Shown here: positions 20,215-30,307 of the stretch, in pieces
How positions within the stretch are numbered: the stretch's first letter is position 1
How the letters are laid out: every line of letters starts with the position of its first letter
Assembly: GCA_023266355.1 (NCBI GenBank)
Contig: JAHFQM010000003.1
Coordinates: forward strand, 310,001-374,000
DNA: 64,000 bases
Source of the DNA: Aquabacterium sp.
GTDB lineage: Bacteria > Pseudomonadota > Gammaproteobacteria > Burkholderiales > Burkholderiaceae_C
Direction: 5' to 3'
Notes under the pieces: generated by a model
The model's database searches: none
What the model was told of the DNA's origin: nothing
What the model saw: only the letters and a program-made list of their open reading frames with translations
Program-made: the position numbers and the translations under genes

Positions 20215-20353
20215 CCGCCGCGCTCGAGTGGTTGCAACCAGCCTTGAGCGGCCACCCCTGCGCCCCCACACCCCGCTCACAGACCTCAGAGTGACGCCAC
20301 CCCCGCGACCCGTGGCGCCCTAGACTTGGGCTCGCTCAAGAAGGCCCCGCCCC

Positions 20354-20596
20354 ATGACCCACCGACCGATGGCAGCAGGTGTCGCGCTCGACCCCGTTCG
20401 TGACGCCGCCCTGATCGGCGAGATCATCCAGATGGCCCTGAGCGACCACGTGGGTTTCGCCGAGATCCGCGCAGTGCATGGCCTGGGGCCCGACCAGGTC
20501 AAGGCGCTGATGCGCTCGCAGCTGTCGCCGGGCAGCTACCGCTGCTGGCGTCGGCGGGTGCGTCGGTTCGCTGACCGACTTGCCTGCTACAAGTGA
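20354..20596 (+). CDS. DUF2805 / TIGR03643 family protein
   Basis: 80 residues. The core ([20 protein letters not shown], then [20 protein letters not shown], then [12 protein letters not shown]) fits the DUF2805/TIGR03643 pattern, in which a helical segment precedes the ELKPSSFRLWRKRV-like motif. The small helix-turn-helix look and basic end suggest nucleic-acid binding, but no role is known. ATG 20354 is used; ATG 20369 is possible. Composition is chromosomal, so it marks the right side of the island. Confidence 0.75.
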   Translation: MTHRPMAAGVALDPVRDAALIGEIIQMALSDHVGFAEIRAVHGLGPDQVKALMRSQLSPGSYRCWRRRVRRFADRLACYK

Positions 20597-20738
20597 GGGC
20601 ACGGCGCTGATCCGCAACACCGTGACCGTCAGCCAAACTCGCCCCGGAGGCTCGCCACACTTCGGCACTCACCGAAGCATCCAGCAAGGCATCTGCCACA
20701 CAGTCGTGCCCGAGTTCAACCAACTTCGTGCACACACC

Positions 20739-21077
20739 ATGGCTGTCACCTGCTTCATCCGCTATCAGATCGACCCCTTTCAACGCGATGCCTTCAAGCG
20801 CTACGCCGAAGCATGGGGGCGCATCATCCCGCGCTGCGGCGGCAACCTCCTTGGCTACTTCCTGCCGCACGAAGGCAGCAACGATGTCGCATGGGGGCTG
20901 GTCGGCTTCGACGATCTGGCGGCCTACGAACGCTACCGCACAGTGCTGAAGCGCGATGCCGAGGGGCGCAGCAACTTCGAGCTGGCACAGTCCCAGCGCT
21001 TCATCCTTCGCGAGGAGCGCACGTGGCTAGAGGACGTCTCCGGGACGCGCAACGTGGCGCGGCAGGTGGCGCCGTGA
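20739..21077 (+). CDS. NIPSNAP family protein
   Basis: 112 residues forming a ferredoxin-like alpha/beta domain: [41 protein letters not shown], then [17 protein letters not shown]. This is the NIPSNAP/dimeric alpha-beta barrel pattern; bacterial members are mostly uncharacterised. It starts a three-gene set with a monooxygenase-like gene (GTGA overlap at 21074-21077) and an ArsR-type regulator. ATG 20739 is placed right before the first strand. Confidence 0.82.
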   Translation: MAVTCFIRYQIDPFQRDAFKRYAEAWGRIIPRCGGNLLGYFLPHEGSNDVAWGLVGFDDLAAYERYRTVLKRDAEGRSNFELAQSQRFILREERTWLEDVSGTRNVARQVAP

Positions 21078-21418
21078 TCGCGGTCATTTTCGAGCTGGAG
21101 CCTCACCCTGGCGCAGCATCCCGCTACTTCGAGCTCGCCGCCCTCCTGAAAGCCGAGCTGGTGTCCATGGACGGGTTCATCTCGGTCGAGCGCTTCGAGA
21201 GTCTGGCAAAACCTGGGCGCTATGTGTCATTGAGTTTCTGGCGCGATGAGGCCGCGGTGCGCGCCTGGCGCTGCCATGGCATGCACCGCCAAGCCCAGCA
21301 GCAAGGCCGCAGCGATGTGCTCGCTGACTACCGCCTGCGGGTGGCGACGGTGGTGCGCGACTACGGCTTGCTTGAACGCGAACAGGCACCGTTGGACTCG
21401 CGAAGCGCGCTAATCTGA
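21074..21418 (+). CDS. Antibiotic-biosynthesis-monooxygenase (ABM) domain protein
   Basis: 114 residues starting at GTG 21074, which overlaps the NIPSNAP stop (GTGA), so translation is coupled. The pattern [54 protein letters not shown] is typical of ABM/YdhR dimeric alpha-beta barrels. Members act as cofactor-free monooxygenases or heme-degrading enzymes, but the fold alone does not prove catalysis. The following regulator may control this pair. Confidence 0.83.
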   Translation: MIAVIFELEPHPGAASRYFELAALLKAELVSMDGFISVERFESLAKPGRYVSLSFWRDEAAVRAWRCHGMHRQAQQQGRSDVLADYRLRVATVVRDYGLLEREQAPLDSRSALI

Positions 21419-21423
21419 CAGCC

Positions 21424-22113
21424 ATGAGCACGCCCCATGAACCTCGACTGGCCCGTGTGGCAGCCATCGTGGCCGACCCGGCCCGGTCTCGCATGTTGGC
21501 CTACCTGCTGTCCGGTGAGTACGCCAGCGCCAGCGAACTGGCGAAGGCGGCGTCCGTGACGCCGGCCACGGCCAGCGGGCACCTGGGCAAGCTGCTGGAT
21601 GCACGGTTCGTGGTCTGTGAGCCCCGGGGGCGCCACAGGTACTACCGCCTGGCCGACGCCGATGTGGCGCATGCCTTGGAGGCCTTGGCCCTGGTCGCCG
21701 AACGCGATGGCCACGACCGCGCGTGGGCGCACCCGGAGCGGGTTCGCTTGCGCCTGGCGCGGTGCTGCTACGGGCACCTGGCGGGGCAGTTGGGGATTTC
21801 GTTGTTTGACGCACTTCAGCGCGGAGAACGCCTCCGACCGACACCCAGCGGCTTTGAGCTGACCACCTCGGGCCAGGCGTGGCTCCAGGGGTGGGGGATG
21901 CCACCGAGTTTGCCAAACGGCCGGCGCCGCTTTGCCTACCGCTGCCTGGACTGGTCGGAACGTCGCGATCACCTCGCGGGCCAACTCGCCGACGATCTGT
22001 ACCAGCACTTCACGGCCATGGGCTGGCTGCGTCGCACGGCCAGCCGCGCGGTGGACATCACCGTGAGTGGCCAACGAGAGCTGCTGCCGCGCTTGCACGC
22101 CGACGAGGCTTGA
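21424..22113 (+). CDS. ArsR-type winged-helix regulator
   Basis: 229 residues. An ArsR-family winged helix fills residues 5-85: ARVAAIVADPARSRMLAYLL, SASELAKAASVTPATASGHL (recognition helix) and LVVCEPRGRHRYYRL-like wing. A longer C-terminal domain follows that contains CCYGHLAGQLG and RRFAYRCLDWSERRDHLAGQ, found in the larger ArsR branch. Cysteines are not arranged as in metal-sensing ArsR proteins. It lies 5 bp after the ABM gene and probably represses its own operon. Confidence 0.85.
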   Translation: MSTPHEPRLARVAAIVADPARSRMLAYLLSGEYASASELAKAASVTPATASGHLGKLLDARFVVCEPRGRHRYYRLADADVAHALEALALVAERDGHDRAWAHPERVRLRLARCCYGHLAGQLGISLFDALQRGERLRPTPSGFELTTSGQAWLQGWGMPPSLPNGRRRFAYRCLDWSERRDHLAGQLADDLYQHFTAMGWLRRTASRAVDITVSGQRELLPRLHADEA

Positions 22114-22517
22114 GGTCGCGCGCCTGCCCAAGGCCGACCGCTTCACAAGCCATCCCCACCGGCCCGCCGCCTGTCCTGACCCACGCGCCAACCACGCAGC
22201 TCGGCGCGCAAGCCAGACAGTGTCGCGCGCCAGCCGTTGCCCTTCGCGCGCAAGTCATTCTCGGCCGCACACCGAGCTCCCCCACTTCGTGCGCAAGCCA
22301 TTCCGTGCGGCGCGCAAAGCCATTTCGGTCACACGCCAGTCAGCGCGCCTTGCGCACGCCCCTCAGAGCGTCGCCCACAAAACATCCGAGCCTTGCGGCC
22401 CGAGCTTGTCGCGCGGCGGGCCAAACCATGGGGCTTGCGCGCCGAGCAGACATGGCGGCACGCCACCCGGTGTGCCCCATCCGCCGGTTTCAACAGGCGG
22501 CGCCCGGCCGCATCTGC
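22114..22517. other. Gene-free stretch with degenerate short repeats
   Basis: No supported gene. Between about 22140 and 22330 a motif close to CGCGCAAGCCATTC recurs in imperfect form: near 22141, 22203, 22223, 22247, 22288 and 22309. Spacing is irregular (about 20-40 bp), so it is neither a CRISPR array nor a clean minisatellite. The remainder holds the 3' sides of the ArsR and toxin genes, which converge here. Confidence 0.5.
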
Positions 22518-22832
22518 TCAGTGGTAGTCCTCTTCCCGCTGGTGCCTGATCGCCAGCACGAGCACGCTGGCAGGGCCGGAGATCTCGCACAGCGCCACAT
22601 AGCCGCTGGCGCCGAACGGGATGATGAGTTCGCGCCGCGTGGGGCTGTGGCCCGCCTTGCGGAAGCTGTAGGGCGTTCTGGCCAGTTGGTGCCACACCGC
22701 CGACTGGATGGCCGCGATGGCGGCGTCGGCTTGCGCCAGGTCTGCCAGCGTGGTGGCCTGGTCCAGCAGGAAGTCGAACAGCCGGGCCAGGTCCTCGTCG
22801 GCCTCGGCGCTGAAGCGGACCGCGAAGCTCAT
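22518..22832 (-). CDS. Type II toxin of the RelE/ParE superfamily
   Basis: 104 residues. The RelE/ParE fold is seen in FAVRFSAEADEDLARLFDFLLD, the helix QADAAIAAIQSAVWHQLART, then RRELIIPFGASGYVALCEI and VLVLAIRHQREEDYH. ParE members poison gyrase and RelE members cut mRNA on the ribosome; the sequence does not separate the two. Its start codon overlaps the stop of the upstream antitoxin (ATGA, 22829-22832), the usual coupling. Confidence 0.87.
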   Translation of the reverse strand: MSFAVRFSAEADEDLARLFDFLLDQATTLADLAQADAAIAAIQSAVWHQLARTPYSFRKAGHSPTRRELIIPFGASGYVALCEISGPASVLVLAIRHQREEDYH

Positions 22833-23101
22833 CCGCCCAGCTGCTTGCGCTTGGCGTCCAGCTTGGCCTGCAACTTCAGCAGCACCTCGTCCGCCGGGAT
22901 GGACACACCCTGGCGCTCGTGGTTTTCCCAGGCGGTCTGACCGCGCTCATGGAAGCGCGTCTGCATGCGCCGAAACTCGATGGCGCTGCGCACCGTGGCT
23001 TCGACAAACCCGGACAGCGTTTCGCCAGGCTGCAACGCCGCCTCCAGCTGGGTGCGGAGTTCGGGCTCCACGCGCACTTGGGGGATGACGGCTGTTTTCA
23101 T
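22829..23101 (-). CDS. Antitoxin (YlcI/YnfO-like, ribbon-helix-helix type)
   Basis: 90 residues. PQVRVEPELRTQLEAAL followed by GETLSGFVEATVRSAIEFRR fits a ribbon-helix-helix DNA-binding antitoxin. The C-terminal part (GVSIPADEVLLKLQAKLDAK) would cap the toxin. The ATG at 23101 directly precedes the beta-strand; ten codons upstream in frame are not needed. The pair probably represses its own promoter, which lies in the spacer toward fumC. Confidence 0.82.
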   Translation of the reverse strand: MKTAVIPQVRVEPELRTQLEAALQPGETLSGFVEATVRSAIEFRRMQTRFHERGQTAWENHERQGVSIPADEVLLKLQAKLDAKRKQLGG

Positions 23102-23366
23102 GCAGGGCAGTGTATTGCGTTTGCGTTGCAAGCGTCAACCTGGCCCCGCCCCCGACCTTGCGGTCCATCTGCTGGTGCAGCCCGAAACCATCGGCCCCGG
23201 CTTGATGCCCTTGCGCTCCAGCCGCGCGGCATCGCCAAGTGAGGCCGGGCCCGTGACACGCGGCAGGACGTCTGTGAGACGTGTGCGGGACGTGCGTGGG
23301 GCACCGAACAGATCGCAGGCCGCCAGGCAAGGGACAATCCGGCACAGCACCTCCGCAGGAGCCGAC

Positions 23367-24764
23367 ATGGCACAGCCTCTCCCGCCCCGCACCGAGTCCG
23401 ACAGCTTCGGCCCCATCGACGTGCCTGGCGATGCCTTGTGGGGCGCGCAGACCGCGCGCAGCCTGCACTTCTTTGCCATCGGCACACAGCGCATGCCCTT
23501 GGAACTGGTGCATGCGCTGGCGCAGGTCAAGCGCGCGGCGGCGGAAGTGAACGGCGAGCTGGGCTTGCTCGCGCCCCTGCGGGCCGAGGCCATCGCCAAC
23601 GCCGCCCGGCGCGTGGCCGCTGGCGAGTTCGATGCCCAGTTCCCGCTCTCGGTGTGGCAGACCGGCTCCGGCACGCAAAGCCACATGAACGTCAACGAGG
23701 TCATCGCCAACCTGGCCTCGCTGGCGCTGGGCGGGGGCATGGGCGCGGCGCGCAGCGTGCACCCCCACGACGAAGTGAACCTGGGCCAGTCCTCCAACGA
23801 CGCCGTCCCCACCGCCATGCACATCGCCGCGGTCTTGCAGACGCGGCCGCTGCTGGCCGCGCTGACGGGTTTGCGCGCCGCGCTGAAGGCCAAGGCGCAG
23901 GCGCTGGCCGAGGTGCCCAAGGTCGGCCGCACCCACCTGCAGGACGCCACGCCGGTCACGTTCGGCCAGGAGTTCGGTGGCCACGAGGCCCAGCTGGCGC
24001 TGGCCGAACTGGCGGTGCGGCGCGCACTCGGCGACGTGCACGCGCTGGCCATCGGCGGCACCGCCGTCGGCACGGGGCTGAACACACACCGCGCCTTCGG
24101 GACGCGTGTGGCGGCCGTGCTGGCCCAGCGCCTGGACGCGCCCTTCGTGGTCGCCGACAACCTGTTCGCGGCCATGGCCGGGCACGAGGCCCTGGTGGGC
24201 CTGCACGGCGCCCTGCGCACCCTCGCGGTGGCGCTCACCAAGATCGCCAACGACGTCCGGCTGATGGGCAGCGGTCCGCGCGCCGGCCTGGGCGAATTGC
24301 GGCTGCCAGCCAATGAGCCCGGCAGCTCGATCATGCCGGGCAAGGTCAACCCGACGCAGGTCGAGGCGCTGGCCATGGTCTGCGCGCAGGTGATGGGCCA
24401 CGACGTGGCCATCGGCATCGCCGCCAGCCAGGGCCAGTTCGAGCTCAATGCCTACAAGCCGCTGATCACCCACGACCTGCTGGACAGCCTGCGCCTGCTG
24501 GCCGACGCGATGCGCAGCTTCCGCACCCATTGCATCGAGGGCCTCGCCGTGAACGCCGAGCGTGCGCAGGCCATGCTCGCGCACTCGCTGATGGGCGTGA
24601 CCGCGCTGGTGCCCCACATCGGCCACGACCGCGCCGCGCAGATCGCCCGGCACGCCCAGGAGCACGGGCTCGACCTGCGCGAGGCCGCGCTCGCCGTGGG
24701 CGGCATCAGCGCGGCCGATTTCGACACCTGGGTGGACCTGCGGCGGCTGTGGGCACCGGACTGA
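23367..24764 (+). CDS. fumC: Class II fumarate hydratase
   Basis: 465 residues, normal for FumC. The first conserved block is TESDSFGPIDVPGDALWGAQ, followed by WQTGSGTQSHMNVNEVIAN, the SSND stretch, GTAVGTGLNTH and the superfamily signature GSSIMPGKVNPTQ. It hydrates fumarate to L-malate in the TCA cycle without iron, as a homotetramer. GCAGGAG ahead of ATG 23367 fixes the start. It stands alone between the toxin-antitoxin pair and ccoG. Confidence 0.94.
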   Translation: MAQPLPPRTESDSFGPIDVPGDALWGAQTARSLHFFAIGTQRMPLELVHALAQVKRAAAEVNGELGLLAPLRAEAIANAARRVAAGEFDAQFPLSVWQTGSGTQSHMNVNEVIANLASLALGGGMGAARSVHPHDEVNLGQSSNDAVPTAMHIAAVLQTRPLLAALTGLRAALKAKAQALAEVPKVGRTHLQDATPVTFGQEFGGHEAQLALAELAVRRALGDVHALAIGGTAVGTGLNTHRAFGTRVAAVLAQRLDAPFVVADNLFAAMAGHEALVGLHGALRTLAVALTKIANDVRLMGSGPRAGLGELRLPANEPGSSIMPGKVNPTQVEALAMVCAQVMGHDVAIGIAASQGQFELNAYKPLITHDLLDSLRLLADAMRSFRTHCIEGLAVNAERAQAMLAHSLMGVTALVPHIGHDRAAQIARHAQEHGLDLREAALAVGGISAADFDTWVDLRRLWAPD

Positions 24765-24804
24765 GCGCTGGGCGACAGCGCCATCCGGCGCGCCGCCAGG
24801 CCCC

Positions 24805-26237
<1,433 letters not shown>

Positions 26238-26241
<4 letters not shown>

Positions 26242-27011
26242 GGTCGGGGACTTCCATCGTGGGTGCGTGCGGTCGGCCGCTGGAGGACGCCTGCCCACCA
26301 CGCCGAGCGCAAGGCCTGGTCAAACAGGCGCAAGGGCAGGGCCAGCGCCCCAGCGTCATCGGCGAGCAGCTCGTCTTCACGGAAATGGACGCGCTGCAGG
26401 GTCACGGTGCCGCAGGCGGCCTGGCGGGTCAGGGCGCGGCTGCTGTCCAGCGCGTGGCGCAGGCCGTCTTCTTCGCTGCGCAGCAAGGCCCAGCCGAGGC
26501 GGGCGGCCTGGGGCCCATCGGGCTCGAACCACACCGGGCACAGCAGCACATGGCCTGCCCACTGCAGGTTGGGCACCTGCAGCAGGCGGCCCGACAGGTG
26601 CCAGCCGCGGTCGCGCGGGCGGCCCTTCACCGGCCAGGGCGCTTGCACCAGACCGAAGTCCAGCGACCAGGACACCGCGCCCGCCAGGCTGCCATCGAGC
26701 AGGTCGGGCAGCAGGTGCTCGCGCAGGGCGACGTTGGGCGAACGGGCCAGGGCCTCGGCCAGCAGGCACTGCGACCAGGCCAGCAAGGCCGCCGCAGGCT
26801 GGCGCCGGGCCAGGGCCTGCACGGCGCTCGCCAGCGTGGCGATGTCGGCGCCCTCGCCACCGCAGGTGCGGGGCAGCGCGAGGCGGGGCAGGTCCAGGCC
26901 GATGACCTCGGCCAGCAGGGCTTCGGGCTCGGGCTCGGGCTCAAGATGGGGCGAAACAAGGGGCGTGACAGGCATGCCGCGATGTTCGGCCTGCCCGCTC
27001 TGATCCGCCAT
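26238..27011 (-). CDS. Short acyl-CoA dehydrogenase-like protein
   Basis: About 257 residues. The central part resembles the N-terminal and middle domains of acyl-CoA dehydrogenases (ALPRTCGGEGADIATLASAV, then GSLAGAVSWSLDF, then WHLSGRLLQVPNLQWAGHVL, then QRVHFREDELL). The C-terminal helical bundle that normally carries FAD contacts and the catalytic glutamate is largely missing, as family members have about 380 residues. It might bind flavin without classical dehydrogenation. It is translationally coupled to ccoG and divergent from a MocR regulator 60 bp away. Confidence 0.65.
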
Positions 27012-27071
27012 ACTCAGAATTCTTCGAAAACGACCGGATCAGATGGCCCTGTTGCCCGCCTGCCGCACGCC

Positions 27072-28496
27072 ATGAGAACGCTGTACGAACAACTGGCCGA
27101 GTCCCTGGAGCAGCGCATCCGCGAGGGCCAGCTGCGCCCGGGCGAGCGCCTGCCCTCCGTGCGCCAGGCCTGCACCCAGGCGCAGGTGAGCGCCGCCACG
27201 GTCTTCCAGGCCTACTACCTGCTCGAATCGCGCGGGCTGATCGAGGCGCGGCCGCGCTCCGGCTACTACGTGCGCCCACCGGCACGCGGCCACGCGCGGG
27301 CCGCCCGGCCCGAAGCGGCGCGCACCGAGAGCACCCCGGTGGCGATCAGCGAGCTGGTGTTCGAGGTCCTCGACAGCACCCGCGACCGCGAGGTCGTGCC
27401 CCTGGGCTCGGCCTTCCCCGCGCCCGAGCTGTTCCCGCTGGAGCGGCTGGCGCGGGCCGGCGCACGGGCCATGCGCCACCTCGCCCCGCAGGCGCTCACG
27501 GCCGAGCTCACCGCCGGCAACGTGCGCCTGCGCGAAGCGCTGCGGGCGCGCTACGTGCGGCAAGGCATCGCCGTGAACCCCGATGACCCGATCATCACCA
27601 ACGGCGCCATGGAGGCCCTGAACCTGTGCCTGCAGGCCGTGACCCAGCCCGGCGACACCGTCGCCGTCGAAAGCCCGACCTTCTATGCCGCCTTGCAGGC
27701 CCTGGAGCGGCTGCACCTGCGCGCCATCGAGATCCCGACCGACCCCACCTCCGGCGTGGACCCGGACGGCCTGGCCGAGGTCCTGCGCCAGCACCGTGTG
27801 GCGGCCTGCTGGCTGATGCCCAGCTTCCAGAACCCGCTGGGCGCGCTGATGACGACCTCGCGCCGCCAGGCCATCGTGCGCACCCTCAGCCAGGCCGGCG
27901 TGCCGGTGGTGGAAGACGACGTCTATGGCGAGCTCTTCCACGGTGCCACGCGCCCGGTGCCGCTCAAGGCCTTCGACCGGGATGGCCTGGTGATGCACTG
28001 CAGCTCCTTCTCCAAGTGCCTGGCGCCGGGCTACCGCGTCGGCTGGGCCGCGGCGGGCCGCCATGCCGCCACCGTGCAGCGGCTGAAGATGATGAGTTCG
28101 CTGGCCACCGCCGTGCCCTCGCAACTCGCGCTGGCGGCCTACATGGAGGAAGGCGGGCTGGACCGCCACCTGCGGCAGCTGCGCCTGACCCTGGCGCGCA
28201 ACCTGGCCCGGGTGCGGCAATGGGTGCTGCGGCACTTTCCACCGGGCACGCGGGTGTCGCAGCCCCAGGGCGGCTACTTCCTGTGGGTGCAGCTGCCCGA
28301 CCCGGTGGACACCCTGGCGCTGCACCGCGCCGCCCTGGCGCAAGGCATCAGCGTGGCGCCCGGCGCGATCTTCTCCGCGGACATGCGCTTCCAGAACTCG
28401 CTGCGGCTCAACGCCGGCCACCCGGACGACCCCAGGGTGGAAGGCGCCATCCGGGTGCTGGGGGCGCTGGCACGCCAGGCCGAGCCGCCGCGCTGA
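27072..28496 (+). CDS. MocR-type transcription regulator (GntR wHTH plus aminotransferase domain)
   Basis: 474 residues. GntR winged helix at residues 5-70 (QLRPGERLPSVRQACTQAQV, FQAYYLLESRGLIEARPRSG) and fold-type I PLP domain with TNGAMEALNLCLQAVTQPGD, SFQNPLGALM and the lysine loop SFSKCLAPGYRVGWAA. The MocR family is as for the gene at 1097, to which it is similar in architecture but not a close duplicate. The divergent acyl-CoA-dehydrogenase-like/ccoG operon begins only 60 bp away, so it is the likely target. ATG 27072 opens directly before the winged helix. Confidence 0.9.
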   Translation: MRTLYEQLAESLEQRIREGQLRPGERLPSVRQACTQAQVSAATVFQAYYLLESRGLIEARPRSGYYVRPPARGHARAARPEAARTESTPVAISELVFEVLDSTRDREVVPLGSAFPAPELFPLERLARAGARAMRHLAPQALTAELTAGNVRLREALRARYVRQGIAVNPDDPIITNGAMEALNLCLQAVTQPGDTVAVESPTFYAALQALERLHLRAIEIPTDPTSGVDPDGLAEVLRQHRVAACWLMPSFQNPLGALMTTSRRQAIVRTLSQAGVPVVEDDVYGELFHGATRPVPLKAFDRDGLVMHCSSFSKCLAPGYRVGWAAAGRHAATVQRLKMMSSLATAVPSQLALAAYMEEGGLDRHLRQLRLTLARNLARVRQWVLRHFPPGTRVSQPQGGYFLWVQLPDPVDTLALHRAALAQGISVAPGAIFSADMRFQNSLRLNAGHPDDPRVEGAIRVLGALARQAEPPR

Positions 28497-28502
28497 CCTC
28501 GC

Positions 28503-30287
28503 TCAGGCCTTGCCCGCCGCCAGCACACCCGCCAACCCCGCCAGGCCCACCGGCGCTTGCGCCAACCAGGGCACGGCGAAGGTGCGCTGCGCCAGGCCCC
28601 CTGCGAGCCGCGCCATCTGCCGCCGCTCGCCCTCCAGGCGGGCCTGCAGCAAGGGGTCGTGGGTGCCGGCCGCCAGGATGGACTTGTTGACCACCCAGGC
28701 ATAAGGCTCGATGTGGGCGCGGCGCAGATCGTCCTGCAACGCCGCCGCTTGCGACACCGGCGTCACCTCGGGCAGCGTGACCAGGACGATGCGGGTGTAG
28801 GCCGCATCCTGCAGGCGCATGAGCGGCGTGACCACGTGCACCGAGGCCTTGCCCTCGAACTCGCGGGTCATCTGGCGGTGGTAAGCCCCGGTGGCGTCCA
28901 TCAGCAGCAGGGAGTGCCCGGTGGGCGCGGTGTCCAGCACCACGAAGGCGCTGCGCGCTTCGGCCACGGTGCGCGAAAACGCGTGGAACACGGCCACCTC
29001 TTCGGTGCAGGGCGATTGCAGGTCTTCCAGCAGCAGGGCACGCTCGGCCGCGTCCAGCCCGGGTGAGCGCGCCGCCATGACCTTGTCGATGTAGCGCTGC
29101 GTTTCCAGCTTCGGGTCGATGCGCCCGAGCTGCAGGCCCGGCACCTCGCCGTCGAGCGTCATGGCCAGGTGGGCCGCCGGGTCGGTGGTGCTGAGGTGCA
29201 CGGCGTGGCCGCGCTGCACCAGCCCCAAGGCCAGGGCCGCGGCGATGGTGGTTTTGCCCACCCCGCCCTTGCCCATCACCATGATGAGCCCGCGCCCTGC
29301 GGCGGCCAGCTCGTCCACCAGCTGGTCGATGGGGGCGACGGCCAGGGGCGGGGAGGCTGCGGCCGACGCGGCGGACACAGCGGAAGGCGGGACCGGCACA
29401 GGCGCGTCGCTCAGCAAGGCGCGCAGGGCTGGCAGGCCCACGGTGTCGAAGGCCCGCAAGGGCACCGTGCTGCGCGGCAAGGCGCACAGGGCATCGGGCA
29501 TGGCCTCCAGCGCCTGCTGGCCCAGGGCCTCGATGGCGCGGGCCACGCCGTCGTGCGGGTCGGTGGCGCGGAACACACCGTTCACGGCCAGTTGCTGGTT
29601 GTGCAGCCCCAGCGCCCGCAGCTCCTCGGCGCTGCGCCCCGCTTCGGCCAGCGCGCTGCGGTCAGGCCGCGCCACCAGCACGACGGTGGTCAGCGCCGGG
29701 GCGCACAGCGCCGCCAGCGCGGCGTTGAAGCGCGCCTCTTGCATCTTCAGCCCGGAGTGCGGGCCCAGGCAGGACGCACCGCGGTCGTTGTCCTTGAGGA
29801 AGCCGCTCCAGGCCTGGGGCAGGCTGAGCAGGCGCAGCGTGTGGCCGGTGGGCGCGGTGTCGAACACCACGTGGTCGTAAGCCGCCGCACCGCCCGCCAG
29901 GAGGCTGGAGAACTCGTCGAAGGCGGCGATCTCGGTCGTGCAGGCGCCCGAGAGCTGCTCGCGCACCGTGGCGCGCTCGGCCTCGGTGCTGGCGGCCATC
30001 TGGGCGATGACGCGCTGGCGGTAGGTCTCGGCCGCCACGTCGGGGTCGATGTTGAGCACCGACAGGCCCGGTGCGCCCGGCACCGGCACGGGCGCGTTGC
30101 GCAGCGCGATGCCCAGCATCTCGTCGAGGTTGGAGGCCGCGTCCGTGCTGACCAGCAGCACCCGCCGGCCCGCGTCCGCCAGGCGCAGCGCGGTCGCGGT
30201 GGACAGCGAGGTCTTGCCCACCCCGCCCTTGCCGGTGAAGAACAGGTGGCGGGTGGGGTGGTCGAGGAAGCGCAGTTCGGCGTCCAT
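28503..30287 (-). CDS. arsA: ArsA-type metalloid-pump ATPase (duplicated A1-A2)
   Basis: 594 residues with two homologous halves, each with a deviant Walker A GKGGVGKT (near residues 20 and 330) and DTAPTGHT/S switch loops. The three metalloid-binding cysteines of E. coli ArsA are present in context: GACTTEIAAFDEF, SCLGPHSG and SPCTEEVAVF. ArsA drives ArsB-mediated arsenite and antimonite efflux. No arsB, arsC, arsD or arsR is nearby. The start is set at ATG 30287, which has GAGGTGA upstream; GTG 30299 and TTG 30311 are alternatives, the latter overlapping the dienelactone hydrolase stop. Confidence 0.87.
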   Translation of the reverse strand: MDAELRFLDHPTRHLFFTGKGGVGKTSLSTATALRLADAGRRVLLVSTDAASNLDEMLGIALRNAPVPVPGAPGLSVLNIDPDVAAETYRQRVIAQMAASTEAERATVREQLSGACTTEIAAFDEFSSLLAGGAAAYDHVVFDTAPTGHTLRLLSLPQAWSGFLKDNDRGASCLGPHSGLKMQEARFNAALAALCAPALTTVVLVARPDRSALAEAGRSAEELRALGLHNQQLAVNGVFRATDPHDGVARAIEALGQQALEAMPDALCALPRSTVPLRAFDTVGLPALRALLSDAPVPVPPSAVSAASAAASPPLAVAPIDQLVDELAAAGRGLIMVMGKGGVGKTTIAAALALGLVQRGHAVHLSTTDPAAHLAMTLDGEVPGLQLGRIDPKLETQRYIDKVMAARSPGLDAAERALLLEDLQSPCTEEVAVFHAFSRTVAEARSAFVVLDTAPTGHSLLLMDATGAYHRQMTREFEGKASVHVVTPLMRLQDAAYTRIVLVTLPEVTPVSQAAALQDDLRRAHIEPYAWVVNKSILAAGTHDPLLQARLEGERRQMARLAGGLAQRTFAVPWLAQAPVGLAGLAGVLAAGKA

Positions 30288-30307
30288 CGCGGCGCTCACC
30301 TCAGCAC

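Noticed and set aside
22140..22330. CRISPR array or integron attC sites
   Set aside because: Repeat units are diverged and unevenly spaced, spacers are not uniform, and there are no cas genes, integrase or attC-like paired boxes.
26259..27071. N-terminal extension of the second MocR regulator by about 270 codons
   Set aside because: The extension is antisense to the acyl-CoA-dehydrogenase-like gene and has no domain; the winged helix begins at ATG 27072.
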